64,000 nucleotides of DNA from NCBI GenBank assembly GCA_963576565.1, contig OY755042.1:96280185-96344184 (forward strand). Reading direction: 5' to 3'. Shown piece after piece: positions 10,901 through 23,900 of the stretch. The notes beneath the pieces are model-generated. The model was given only the letters and a program-made list of their open reading frames with translations. It was not told the DNA's origin and ran no database searches. This DNA comes from Aspidapion aeneum (Eukaryota > Arthropoda > Insecta > Coleoptera > Brentidae). Each line of letters begins with the position of its first letter. The stretch's first letter is position 1. The translations under genes were made by a program, and so were the position numbers.

Positions 10901-13900
10901 GAATGTCCACTAATTGAAAGACAAATCTGCCAGTTTGAACCGCGCCGTTTTAAACCGGCGGATCAACCTCTGTGTGTATGGCCAGCTATTGAAACACAAA
11001 TCCGCCAGTTTGAACCGCGCTGTTCCAAACCGGCGGATCAACCTCTGTGTGTATGGCCAGCTATTGTACCCTTTATGACCCTTCTTTCTATTTAAATAGC
11101 TTTTTTCTACTTTACCGTTTATTTCTTTTAGTTTGATTTGCAGTGCAGCAAAGCGGAATTATGTCAATATGTAGGAACGATACAAAATTTTGGACAATTT
11201 ATAGGACTTGGTTTGTATGGATATGTGGCTGACCGGTACAGTAAAAACAGCATACCTATTATACGGTGTTTCAAATTAGATTTTTTTTGTGGGCTCAGGT
11301 TTTTCTAGAGGATTTATAGGGCTATCAAAATGGACGGGCCACGATCCTCCACTTTGTTGACGTCACATCGGGGGCTGATTTTTTTTTAATGGTCACGTCA
11401 CGGCACAGCTGATTGTTTTTAAATTATCAATGTTGGAATGACGGTTCATGAATATTTGATTTTTTTTAAATATAGCCTCTTTTGAGATTGTTTTTAATAT
11501 ATTCTTGCAGAACAATTTTTTTTAAATGTATAGTAATCCTTAATTCATCAGGGCCGCTTCAGTAGCTCTCGTAAAAATTAAATTGAAATCAGAAGCAAAT
11601 GTGTTCGTTTCTGCGTGGAAAGTAACGGATTACCTACATCTATTTGTTTATATTCAGCACTCGGCAGACTTTTAAAACTAAATATAGTTATTTACATGTG
11701 TTTACAAAAATTACAACATAAAAAAAGATTTTTTCGGAGTGTAATTTTGTTTTAAAACAATACAAACAAATAAACAAATGCCATGACAAACACAAGCTGC
11801 GTTCGGTATTTACGTCGGATTAATCTTTTTGATCGAAATCGTTCGTTAATTCCATCTAGATCTAGGGGAGGTAGATCCGAGGGTAGATCTGAATCGTTCG
11901 GTAATTCTGCTCAGACTAGTCGGACGTAAATCTGGTTGCTCCGTACATTTTGAAATCGACGAAACAGATTAATCTAAGATTGTGATGTATGTTGTGTATT
12001 TGTTTTGTTTACAAAAATAATTTTTTTATGTAAAAAGATTGAAATCGAATTATTTGATGTTGAAGACAACAAATTATATAAATTTCCGACATCACAGGAA
12101 AATTTTGTCAAAATTATAGCTGGGCGTGAGTTGCAATATGTACATAATATTTTTGGTTATATTTAAGGTTATAACCATTTATAAAAATTTGATCGATTTT
12201 ATCTGGATCGTTCGTTAATTCTACCAAGGCCAACACAAAAATAGAGGCCACGACCCTGAAAAAATCAGCTGTTCTCCCGGGGCTGAATTTTACATTGGGT
12301 CTTATGGGAGGTCAGACGTTTTTTTATGATATTTTCAAAATGGCACTACAGATTTCCGCAAAATTTCAGTGAAATATTCTCAGACACCATCTCGATATTC
12401 CACCAAAGGTTTGTAAGGAAGCAACATGATTAAAAGGTTAAAATCTTCAAGATTTAGCATTCCTTATTTTGAATTCAAATTACCCGCCATGTACCACATG
12501 CCAACTGTTATATTTGACATGTATTTGACTTTGTCATATGTGATTGTCACATTCGCTTCTGCTTTAAACTTAATTTTTGTGTGAGCTAATGAAGCGGCTA
12601 TGAAAAATTAGGGCTTACTATACATTTAAAAAAAATTGTTCCGCCAGAATAAAGTAAAAACAATCAAATATCCATGAACCGTCATTCCAACTTCAAAATT
12701 TTAAAGACAATCAGCTTTGTCGTAACGTGACCATCAAAAAAAAATCAGCCCCGGATGTGACGTCAACAAAGTGGAGGATCGTGGCCCGTCCATTTTGATA
12801 GCCCTGATTCTACTAATCTGTAATCACGTGACCAAAAACCCGTCACGTCTGAGATGCAAATACCGAATGCAGCTACAGATGCCAAAGTCAAATACATGTC
12901 AAATATAACAGTTGGCATGCGTTACATGGCGGATAATTTGAATTCAAAATAAGAAATGCTAAATCTTGAAGATTTTAACCTTTTAATCATCTTGACTCCT
13001 TACAAAAGTTTGGTTGAATATCGAGATGGTGTTTGAGAATACCTATTTCACTGAAATCTGTGTCACCTCCCATAAGACCCAATGTAAAAGTCAGTCTCCC
13101 GAGAACAGCTGATTTTTTCAGGGTCGTGGCCTGTATTTTTTTGTTGGCCTTGGATATAGATTTCCGATCCTTGATTTTCAACAGCTGATTAATGTTGAAA
13201 ACCGCATCTTGATATAGCAAGCCGTTTTTGAGCCATGGGGGATTTTTCGAAATGTCTGCCTTTAGGTAGGGGGCCCCCAACTATTTTACTTATAAAAGTT
13301 TCATTTTATTCTACCGTAAATAGATTTTTACCTTCCTAGCCCGCGTAGCAATGGCTAGAGACGGTATGTGTGTGTGTATATTATTTCTGTCCGTAACACG
13401 ATATCTCGAAAACCGTTAAATCGATTTTCATAAAATTTTTAGGTAAAATAGTGTTTGACACTCTTACGAGCTGATTAGATTTTGGTTAAAATCCATTAAT
13501 AATAATGACAGTTTTTTGACAATTAAAAAATTTTAAAAATGCTAACTTTTTAATGGAGCGTCGTATCAATATACGGTTTTCGGAATATATTAGACTACAT
13601 TTTGCTCAATATTATAATTTGTGTTATTACAAAAAACCAAGAGCTTCGGTTTCTAAGATATTTACAAAAGTTTTTAACGCTGATATATTATGGCTTCACT
13701 TGTGCTAATAGGCTAGCTAGGAAGGTATCAAATTTGTCATGGTACCATTTATTTAAAATAAAGGATCCATTCTTTATACTCTTTGTATTTGTTTTGTTAT
13801 TTTAATTGGTCTACAGAATTTATAATATTTTTAAAGGATCAAATTGAGAAATAAACAAAAATGAAATAGGAAAGTTAATTAGGAATTAAAAATATAAAAA

Positions 13901-16900
13901 CAATAAAAAAATTAAAATCAAATAAAATATGTCAAAAATTTCACAAATCGAATAAAAAGGGAGTCATTTTATAAAAAGAATACCAACTTTATATAATATC
14001 TTAGAAACTGCAAGAGACCGATAAAATTCAATTTAATAGGTGGAATGAAATTTTTGTAAAGAAAGTTATAGGCCCCTTCCCAAAATGCAGACTTGCTATA
14101 TCAAGATTTGAGGATTTTTATGAGGGATCTACATGTTACCATCTTTTAAAAATCGAAGCTCGGCATTACCTAGTGGTCAGTTTTTCTATCCTAGAAATAC
14201 CTAAAACCAGCCAAAACTATCCAGTTTGGAACACCCTGGACATCGAACAGATAGAAGGATACAAGTTTCGAAAGATATTTAAATAATTTTTTTCCTGGAT
14301 ACGGCCCTGAACCCGATTTTTTTTTTGTTTTGATCCAAGAAGATGAAGGTGCCGCGCGCCAGGGAAACTGCTATGTATTTTATGTACACTGCTAAAAAAA
14401 TTGAAAATGTTCAAACTAATCGAAAAAAGTAAAAAAAAAAAAATGTTCGCATTGCATTTGATGCGTATTATGAGTGGTGTCCTCTTTTAACAAGAGAAAT
14501 AAACTACAGGCAAACATAGTAGTTAAAGCAAAAAAAAATGAAAAGGCTCTCCGTTTCCGGTCTAGAAGCAAATCATATTACTGTAGCATTTTTATTTTAT
14601 GGTACAATAAAACGCTACGTAAATATAAGCATGGTTAGCTCGTAAAAAAACGCTCAAGTTTTTGCTTGCACTGTCCGTGTACATCAGCTGTGAATAACCC
14701 CATTTGATATTTTGGTCTGAGAATATCCTGTTCTCTGGGGAGATTGCGATTTGCCTTTTAGCGTCCGGTCCAGAGTCACGTCGAATGACGTGGACTGACC
14801 CTTAATTTCTTCTCCATTGGAGGTTTTAAGAAAATCCTCCATTAAAACCACGTTCTTAGTGAGCCCCCAACTACTGATTTGCTGTGCAGGGTCTGTGAAT
14901 GTGTGGAGAGTTACCCTTATTGAGGTAAGTCTTTTTTTTGCTATTTCCACGATGTGGACAAAATGCTCATGCTAGTTTTTTTGTTAAAAACAGGGTCCTT
15001 GGAAAGACCGCATAATTATCACGCTGCAATTTCCATCCTGTTTTTGGTTACGAAACATCCATCCGGAATCTGCATTATCATGCCTGACCAAAATACTTGT
15101 CATGGACAGTCCATCATTTCCATGGTATCAGGCACTCCATAGTCTCCATTGTCTTAGGCAGCCCATGGTTTCCATAATCTCAGGCAGTCCGTAGTTTACA
15201 TTTCCATGAATATCAGGCAAGATCTTTCCTTTTATTTTGAGAAAATTCATCGTATAACGTCCATTATAAAAATATTAATTTTAATATAAATTAATGGGTA
15301 CTCTAAACCTACTAAAATAATAAAACGTAAACATAAATTCTTAAGGATAAAAAAAATGAAATTTTATTATAAAATTTTAATTTTACCATGATGTACACTT
15401 GATGGCAACTTGCTTAAAACTATAACCTCCCTGGTATATATGGCCATAAAACCCAGGTAAATATGTAGTGTGATTGCCAAAGGGTAATAATCCTTTACAT
15501 AAATAATTAGGTATTATTTTTTATAACCTTTTCCTTTTTTTATTTAGGTATCAGTTTTTAGTAGGCATGAATTACCTACTTCAAGAGGTCTTATTTCCTT
15601 TACCTTTTTGTTATAAAATTCCATGAAGAATTTTTAATAAACCTATTGTTGTTTTCTACTCTAAAAAAGTGTTTTTACTTTTCATCACAAAGAATCAGTG
15701 AGGTCTTCTTTATTAAATTGTAAAAATGTGCCTTTAATAATAATTCACTATTTAAGGTATATATTTTGTGTTTCTCATTTTACACGTTATTCAAAATGAG
15801 TGGCGTCCAAAATCACTTAATAGGTACTTCAACTCAATGATAAAAAAACCTACGACACTCTCCTAAGAAAAAACTGAGTGTCCGTTCGCTGGAGCCTAAA
15901 CAAATTATTATTATTTAAAATCAGTATAGAAAAATAGGCTACATTACTTTTTGAGAACAGACCATTTCTCCCTAATTCGACCCCGCTAAATTCGGTTCGG
16001 ATATCCCTGTTGCCAACTCGAAATATCGACAGGGACAGAGAACCCCCCCCAAACCCCCAAAAACCTGTGTATTTTTTTAGTTTTATTCAATTTTTTAGGA
16101 AACTAAGCTTTTTATCGAAAATTGCACAGAACAGTTTTTTGTGGAGAACGAAATTCCCTTTTCAACGATGTATTGGTCGATAAGGTTCGGAAAAGCAAGT
16201 AGCTCTTCAGTGGCGTCCGTAAATTGGAATTATTTAAAAAAAAAACATGTTTATTATAGGTTTTATAAATTTTTCTCTAAACCTACAGTTACACTTTGTT
16301 TTAAATGATGCAATATAGTGTGAGGTTTATGTCACAAAAATAACCAAAATTATTAATTGTTAAAATTAAGCTTCTTAGGAAAAAATTATCTTTTTATCTT
16401 ATTTTCCTACTGACGTTAGTTTTTAAGAAAATTTTACTAAAATATTTCGACGCCTCTGGAGAGTTAGCCATATTTTCTATCATATTTTGTGATACACCGT
16501 TTAAAATGAAATTTAGTTATCCTCCTTAAAGTAGACAACTTATATTGTCCTAAGAAGCTTAGTTTTTTAAGAAAATTGGATAAAACCTGAAAATGATTAG
16601 TTTGTTGGTTTTAAATAATTACTTTAAATTAAGGACACTTTATTATACGGCGTTCTGAAAGGAAATTTTTATGTCCATGGCGAAGTATAGATCACATTTT
16701 CTGATAAAGAGCTTGATTTTTAAGAAAATTTAATAAAACCTGTGAAAAGATGTTTTTTTTTAATGATTTTTTTAAAATCACCCCCATTTACGGACGTCGC
16801 TAGAGAGTTTAATATAAGCCAAACAACACCGAGTTTTACATTATTGAAAAGGGAATTTTACTGTCTATGAGTATGGTATATATTTTTTCATATTAAGCTT

Positions 16901-17892
16901 AGTCTCTGAAAAAATTAGATAAAACGTGTAACAAAAATGGTTTATGTTCTGTTTTTGTTTTAATTGATTTAATTTACAATCTTGTTATCATTTTAAAGAA
17001 CATTTTATTGGCTATAACAAAATATATTACATGTTTTCCTGTAGAGATTAGTTTTAAAAAACATCGAATAAATCTTGGGAAAAACCTGGGTATTTTTTCA
17101 ATTTTTTTAATTAACGGACGCCGCTGGAGAAGTTGTTATCAGTCTAACTTTATTGACTTATAAAAAAAGGGAATTTTATTGTCTACAATAAAGTGTATTA
17201 TAAATTTTTCTCGTAGAAGCTTAGTTTTTAAGAAAATTTAAAAAAACCTTAAACTTTCACATTTTGGGGTGTTTGGGGGGGGTTTTTGGAGGTTTTTGCA
17301 GCCATTTAAAAAAATATAATATGATATTATTTTTTAGTTATATAAATATATATTTTAAATTTACATATGTGTCAATTTGGGCTTTACAGCGGCAATTTAA
17401 AATTTCGCCGTCATGTTGGCCGCGATTTTGAATGTGACAACAGGGATATTCGGATTTAGCGGGGTCGAAATAGGGGAAATTGACCATTTGGTAAAAAGTA
17501 ATATAAAATGCTTGTAAAAAGTCGATTTTCCGAAATCTTGCCTTAACTATACCGGGTGTTCGGCACATGAACCGTCAAAATTTTTTGGAATATTGTTGGG
17601 GTCATTTGCTACCTTTTCAACCTTGGAACTTGGGTCCTAAAAGTCACGGCTAAAGAGATATGAATTTTCAAATTTTTATTCTCAAACTACCCAACATCCC
17701 ACCTTTAAAAACCCTCGTAAGCTTTTTATTAATGTCTGGAAAAGCACCATTTTTAGCTCACACTACTTCTATACTATAGTAGTGTGAGCTATAGTGATCC
17801 TAATTTTTTCGAGAAAAAAAAAGTTGCTCCGATTTCAAAAATGTTTATATATCTTTGCATTTCAGATGATTTTGAAACTTTTTTGTTGCGCC

Positions 17893-17926
<34 letters not shown>

Positions 17927-20900
17927 ATGTCTGTCTGTCTGTAACGACCAACGCGCATAACTCAAAAACCGCTTGCCCGATTTTAATGAAATTTGGTACC
18001 TACGCTGGGTTTTGGGTCGAGATGGTCCCATTTAAAAATGAACAAAATCCACCGAACACAAGCCAAATAAAAGGGTGGGGGTATATTTCAAAAATTAGAG
18101 TTTATGTAAAAATATGGCGTGTGTGATCTCAAACGAAAGGTAATTGCGTCTGGAGTTAAATAAAATACATTTTACTTTAAAAAAAAGGGTGGGGGTAAAT
18201 TTAAAAAATTAGTCTTTATGTGGAAATATGGCGTGTGTGATATCAAACGAAAAGTAATTGAGTCTGGAGTTAAACAAAATACATTTTAGTTTAAAAAAAA
18301 AGGTGGGGGTAGATTTGAAAAATTAAAGTTTAAGTCAAAACATGGCTTGTGTGGTATCAAACGAAAGGTAATTTAGTCTGAAGTTCAATAAAATATATTT
18401 CAGTTTTTAGTTATATTAGCTCACACGTACACTATAACTATAGTACCTAGTGTGAGCTTAGGTGCCCATAGATTGGCAGAGTATTTTTTATAGTTCTGTA
18501 ATCTTATGCTTCTTCAACTAATTAATAGATTTGTTAAAATTGATGTACCAAAGGGACATACGAGGTTTTTTATTGAAGAACATTAGTGATTTTGTGAAAG
18601 AAAATCAATTTTCCAAATTTAAAATCTCTCTTCTTCTTTTCTTTTAAAAACTTCTTTAGTTGATTACCTTTCTAACGGTATACTACACATTGATAAAAAA
18701 AACACTTCTGCTTTAAAATACGGATATTCCGTTAGAAGGGCGAGACTCGTTCGTAATTGGTAAGAAAAACAATTTGATGTTTATGATCGTTTACCTACTT
18801 AAACAAAAGTTAAACTTTTAGCAATAATGTATTGTGTTCTTTATTTATAAATTTTGTTCGAAACGATCATAAACATCAAATTGTTTTTCTTATCAAGTCC
18901 GAACGATTATTGCCCGTCTCACGGAATATCCGTACTTTAAAGCAGAATTGTTTTTTCTAATCAATGTGTAGCATACCGTTGAAAAGGTAATCAACTAGAG
19001 AAGTTTAAAAATAAAATGAAATTCTCAAGTGTCGATACTTTTTTTAATTTTTAATTTTGAAATTGATTTTTTTTCACAAAATCACTAATGTTCTTTAATA
19101 AAAAACCTCGTATGTCCCTTTGGTACATAAATTTTAACAAATCTATTAATTAGTTGAAGTAGCATAAGATTACAGAATTATAAAAAAAAATGATGCTTTT
19201 CCAGATATTAATAAAAAGCTTACGAGGGTTTATAGGTGGGATTTTAGGTAACTTGAGAAGAAAAATCAAAAAATTCATCTCTCTAGCCGTGACTCTAAGG
19301 ACCCAAGTTCCAAGGTTGAAAAGGTAGCAAATGACCCCAACAATATCCCAAAAAATTTTGACGGTTCATGCGCCGAACACCCTGTAGAGACAATACTTCC
19401 TGTTTCTCTGGAAAGGACAAATTTTTTTAGGATTGGTCGTCGAACTATATTGGTTATAGGCAGTGTTTTAAGTGCGTTAACTGGATTTATGAAATTCATT
19501 TACATAAACTACTACACTTTTGTATTTTTGGAATTCTTAAACTGTCTGGTCAACAGAGGCAGCTTTATTTGCGGTTATGTCCTGGGTGAGTATCTCACCA
19601 ATGTGGCCACCAATAAATAAAACGTTATATTTAGTACCCGTGAATTTAAAAATCAAACAAGTTTCGTGGCTAATTGGGTAAAAAGGAGTTTTTGCTTCTC
19701 TCATATTTTTCTCCGTGGGTAGCTTGAAAGCTTAACCTCACGGGGATCCAAGATCTAATGGACACCTAATAAGTGTTGACAGTTTCGTCCTTATGGGACT
19801 CCTCAGAACACTGCTTGGTCAATGTGACACTCTTGCGAAGTTAATTAGACGGTTTTGTCTCTAATCCTATATAAATAGTAAGAAAACTGTCGCAAGAAGC
19901 GCCATCTACCGAGATACGAGAGAAACCAAAACAAGAGCAGGCGAAAATAACTGCTATACATATCGATCAATGAAAAGATCGATTACAAATAAAAAGAAAC
20001 AAACTAATCCGTGACCTACGGACGCTTCTCTGCCTTTCAGGCCAGATTAACGCTAATTGCGTTTTTACCCGCTATCAGACACGTGAGCGTCAGTCAACGG
20101 AATAAGTCAAATAATACTAACAAACGTGAAATTTAGTACCCGTGAATTTAAAACCCAAACAAGTTTCGTGGCTAATTGGGTAAAAAGGCGTTTTTGTTTC
20201 TCCCATATTTTTCTCCGTGGGTAGCTTGAAAGCTTAACCTCACGGGGGTCCAAGATCTAATGGACACCTAATAAGTGTTGACAGTTAACTGGTTCGTTCT
20301 TATGGGACTCCTCAGAACCCTACTTGGTCAATGTGACACTCTTGCGAAGTTAATTAGACGGTTTTGTCTCTAATCGTATATAAATAGTGAGAAAACTGTC
20401 GCAAGAAGCGCCGTCTACCGAGATTCGAGAGAAAGCAAAACAAGAGCAGGCGAAAAAACTGCTATACATATCGATCAATGAAAAGATCGATTACAAATAA
20501 AAAGAAACAAACTAATCCGTGACCTACGACAGCTCTTCTACCTTTCAGGCCAGATTAACGCTAATTGCGTTTTTACCCGTTATCAGAAACGTGGAATTGA
20601 ATAGGGATTCTAATATATCTTAGGCTTTTAACAATATTGATACGTATTTAAAACGGTAATGCATCTACAGACATAGTTTTAGGTTTTTTATGTATTATTT
20701 AGCTTTGAAAATTTTTGTATACTAGTTTTTTTTATCAATCATGGATTATTTCTATTGTTTTCGAACTTTAAGCCACCCTTCAGAGTGGTACTACAATTTG
20801 ATACTATTTTTAACGGGAATCCTGCGACTGCACGGACTAAATTTCCAAAAAATTACATTTTGTTACAAATTTTTTTTGTAGTTTTTCTTTATTTCTAAAG

Positions 20901-23900
20901 TTAATTTGAATTTATATGTGATGAAACTCACTGAGAAATGTTTACTATCATATTGCTCATAGGGTGAACCAAATCCTTGCAGCTATTTGACCTGTGAGTA
21001 TTACAAAAATACACTTAAACCGGTCGGTATCAAGTCTATAGACTTGATACTTAAACCCGGTCTAAAATGCTAAGTTTTAAGGTCTTAGTAAATACTGATG
21101 CAAGGAACTAGAGGATTTAGTCCAGTGACAAACAAATATATATTTTTCAGCTACCGAGATAGTAGCGCCAGAATGGCGTGCCTTTATTGGTAATTGTTTG
21201 GGTGCGGCAGCTGCAGTTGGCCAGATTGCGCTAGCTTGGACCGATTATTTTACTGGCGACTGGAGGTAATCTTTGCGATTATACAGGATGTTCAAAGTTA
21301 AGGGTCCACCATTGTTAACTTTGTTATTATTCAAGATAGAAAACAGTTTAAATTGGCAAACCAGTAGAATTTTTGACGTTTTTTTAGATGCTTAAATAAA
21401 AAAAAATCGAAAGTCGCGTTTTCGAGTTTTTTCAAAAAACATAAAATAAATTTTAATTGAGCACCGTGCATTTTATAATTTTTTCTGATAGGTCTTTCAA
21501 TTCTAAACAAAAATTGACTTTGGTTTTTTTCCTTAAAGTTAAAAATATATATCCACAATAGGGCTGTCTAACAAAACATATGATCAAATCCAAGATGTCT
21601 TCCATAGGACAAACAAATCGATTTCCCATAAGCCGTAATGTTAACAAAAACGACAAGAGCTTTAGTCTCAAAAATTAATCAGTTTTAAGAACAGATCCTT
21701 TGTGCATATGGGAAAAATGCGTTTTTCTTAAAAATATTAAACTAAAGCGAGAAAATCTGAAATAAAAGGGACCATGTTTTCTTCAAAAAAGTAGGTTATG
21801 TTTTTGTTTACTTTGTTTTTTTTTACTTTTTTTCTAGTTTTTTCACTTATTTTGAATTATTACATGGGCGCACCAAGGGGGCGGGGGGCTAGGGTCCCGG
21901 ACCCCCCCCAAACCACATATTTTTTTAGATATTTTCCATATATTTCATCAATAAAGAAAAAAAATTTGCATAAAGTATAACATCATGAGACCTCTGGGGG
22001 CCTCCCAAAGATTTTTGAAGTTTTTTTACCAATGAATCAATGAACTATCAGCCCAAGGTAGGGGAAAGTAGTTCTATTCAAAGAGCTGACTTCAAGGCTC
22101 ACTTAACAGAGACGAAATTGAAATAGACTAAACTTTTCTCATCAGATTCAGGTTTTCTATTAGGATCTTTTGTTGTACTTGACTAAACCTTTTGCTAAGT
22201 AATAGGCCTTCTACAGTGTTAAACTGTGAAAAATATTTCACTATGATTTTTAGGTTTAGACAAAGTTTAATTGTTTTAACCCTCCAGTAGTGACATGAAA
22301 AAGAGGCACAACTTATAGGTAGGTCAGTCCAACAGATCAATATGCACATATGAGTTCCAACCGAGGTTGGTCAAGCAAACTTCTAATAAGTACTTTACAA
22401 AATATGCTTATTTAAAAAAATATAAGTAAACATATAAAAAAAAACTTGCAAAATTAAAATGCAGTTTTTCCTTGTCATTGGCCTCACACACCGTACATCA
22501 CCATATGATTTTCCATGAACTATAATACATAGGGATTAAGTACAGTCAAACCTAAGGTTCATCAGCTCACAACAGTAAGTACTGTTCAAATTTTACAACA
22601 GTACAATATTCGCTGTTGTATTACTACTGTTACTATTACTTTTATTACTGTTTTTTTGTAACAATATTTGCTAAATTATGTATCTAAAAGTTTATGCAAA
22701 TAAATATATACTCTACTCTATAATTGGGTGTAACAGCATATGACCCATTAGGAGTATTAGAACCCAAGTTTTTTGAGAGAAATTGAAAAAAATATCTGAA
22801 AGAACTTTTTTTTTTTTCTTGTGGTCATCAAAGTCAACAAAGATTACTTTTTTTTTCATCTATTATTAATGATTCCATAAAAAATTTTTTTGGTAATAAG
22901 CTCAGAACAGTACCGTAGAAATTTCACAACAGGACTTGTAGTAGGTCCAGTCAGATACTGTACAAATTTTACGGTGTACAAGTTTTAGGTGTCAAAAAGC
23001 ATGGAAATAAAGGAAAATTTGCACCAAAATAGTAGTAGTTGTTTGAGATTGTCAAATTCACCAGTTTATTCTAAACTGTTTTGAGGTCTGTAAAATAAAT
23101 ATTTATTAAAGAAAAAGAAACTTTGATGATACAGGAATTCACTCGACACTATACAGGACGCTACACTACCAAAAGTTTATTTAAGAGTTCTGTAGGATGG
23201 TGTACAAATTTGGTTGAGTTCATTATTCACACTTTAACCTCATATTGTTCCTTTTCTTTCTTCTCTGGACCATTTTTTCAACCATCATTTTTAAAATTTT
23301 TCAACCGTTTTGAAACAATAATCCATTCAGGAGAGACCCAGTCATGATCATTGCTGTATTCTAGTTTTGAAAGTTGCTTGCCTAGAATAGTAAAAAAATC
23401 ATAGTGAAATATTTCTTACAGTTTAACACAATTCTATGTTACACTTCTGCAAAAGGTCCACTCAAGCACAAAAAAAGATCCCAATAGAAAATGTTGCCAA
23501 AATGGCAGTTACACACTTATCCAAAACAAACCTGACAAAAAACTTTCGAATATTTCAATTTATCCTCTGTTAAGTCAGGTAATAGAGCGCTTATCCACTT
23601 TCTTTTCCCTTCTTTGAGCTGATACCTAGTTCATTTAAATCAAGATGATTTTTTAAGCTCAAAATACTTGGCATTCCATCAAAACTAACATTATCAAGCT
23701 CTCCCCAGCTGCCACAATTCATAACAGCACAAAAACTAATAATAATGGAAAAAAGTAAAAAAAAACAAAAGTAAATAAAAACATAACCTGACTTTTGAAC
23801 AAAACATGGTCCCTTTTATTTGAGATTTACTGGCTTCAATTGATTTTTTTAAAGAAAAACGCATTTTTCCCATGTGTACAAAGGTTCAATACTTAAAACA

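Noticed and set aside
19631..20600. Hammerhead ribozyme in the LTR-like dimer
   Set aside because: No CTGATGA plus GAAA core in a suitable arrangement was found by eye on either strand.
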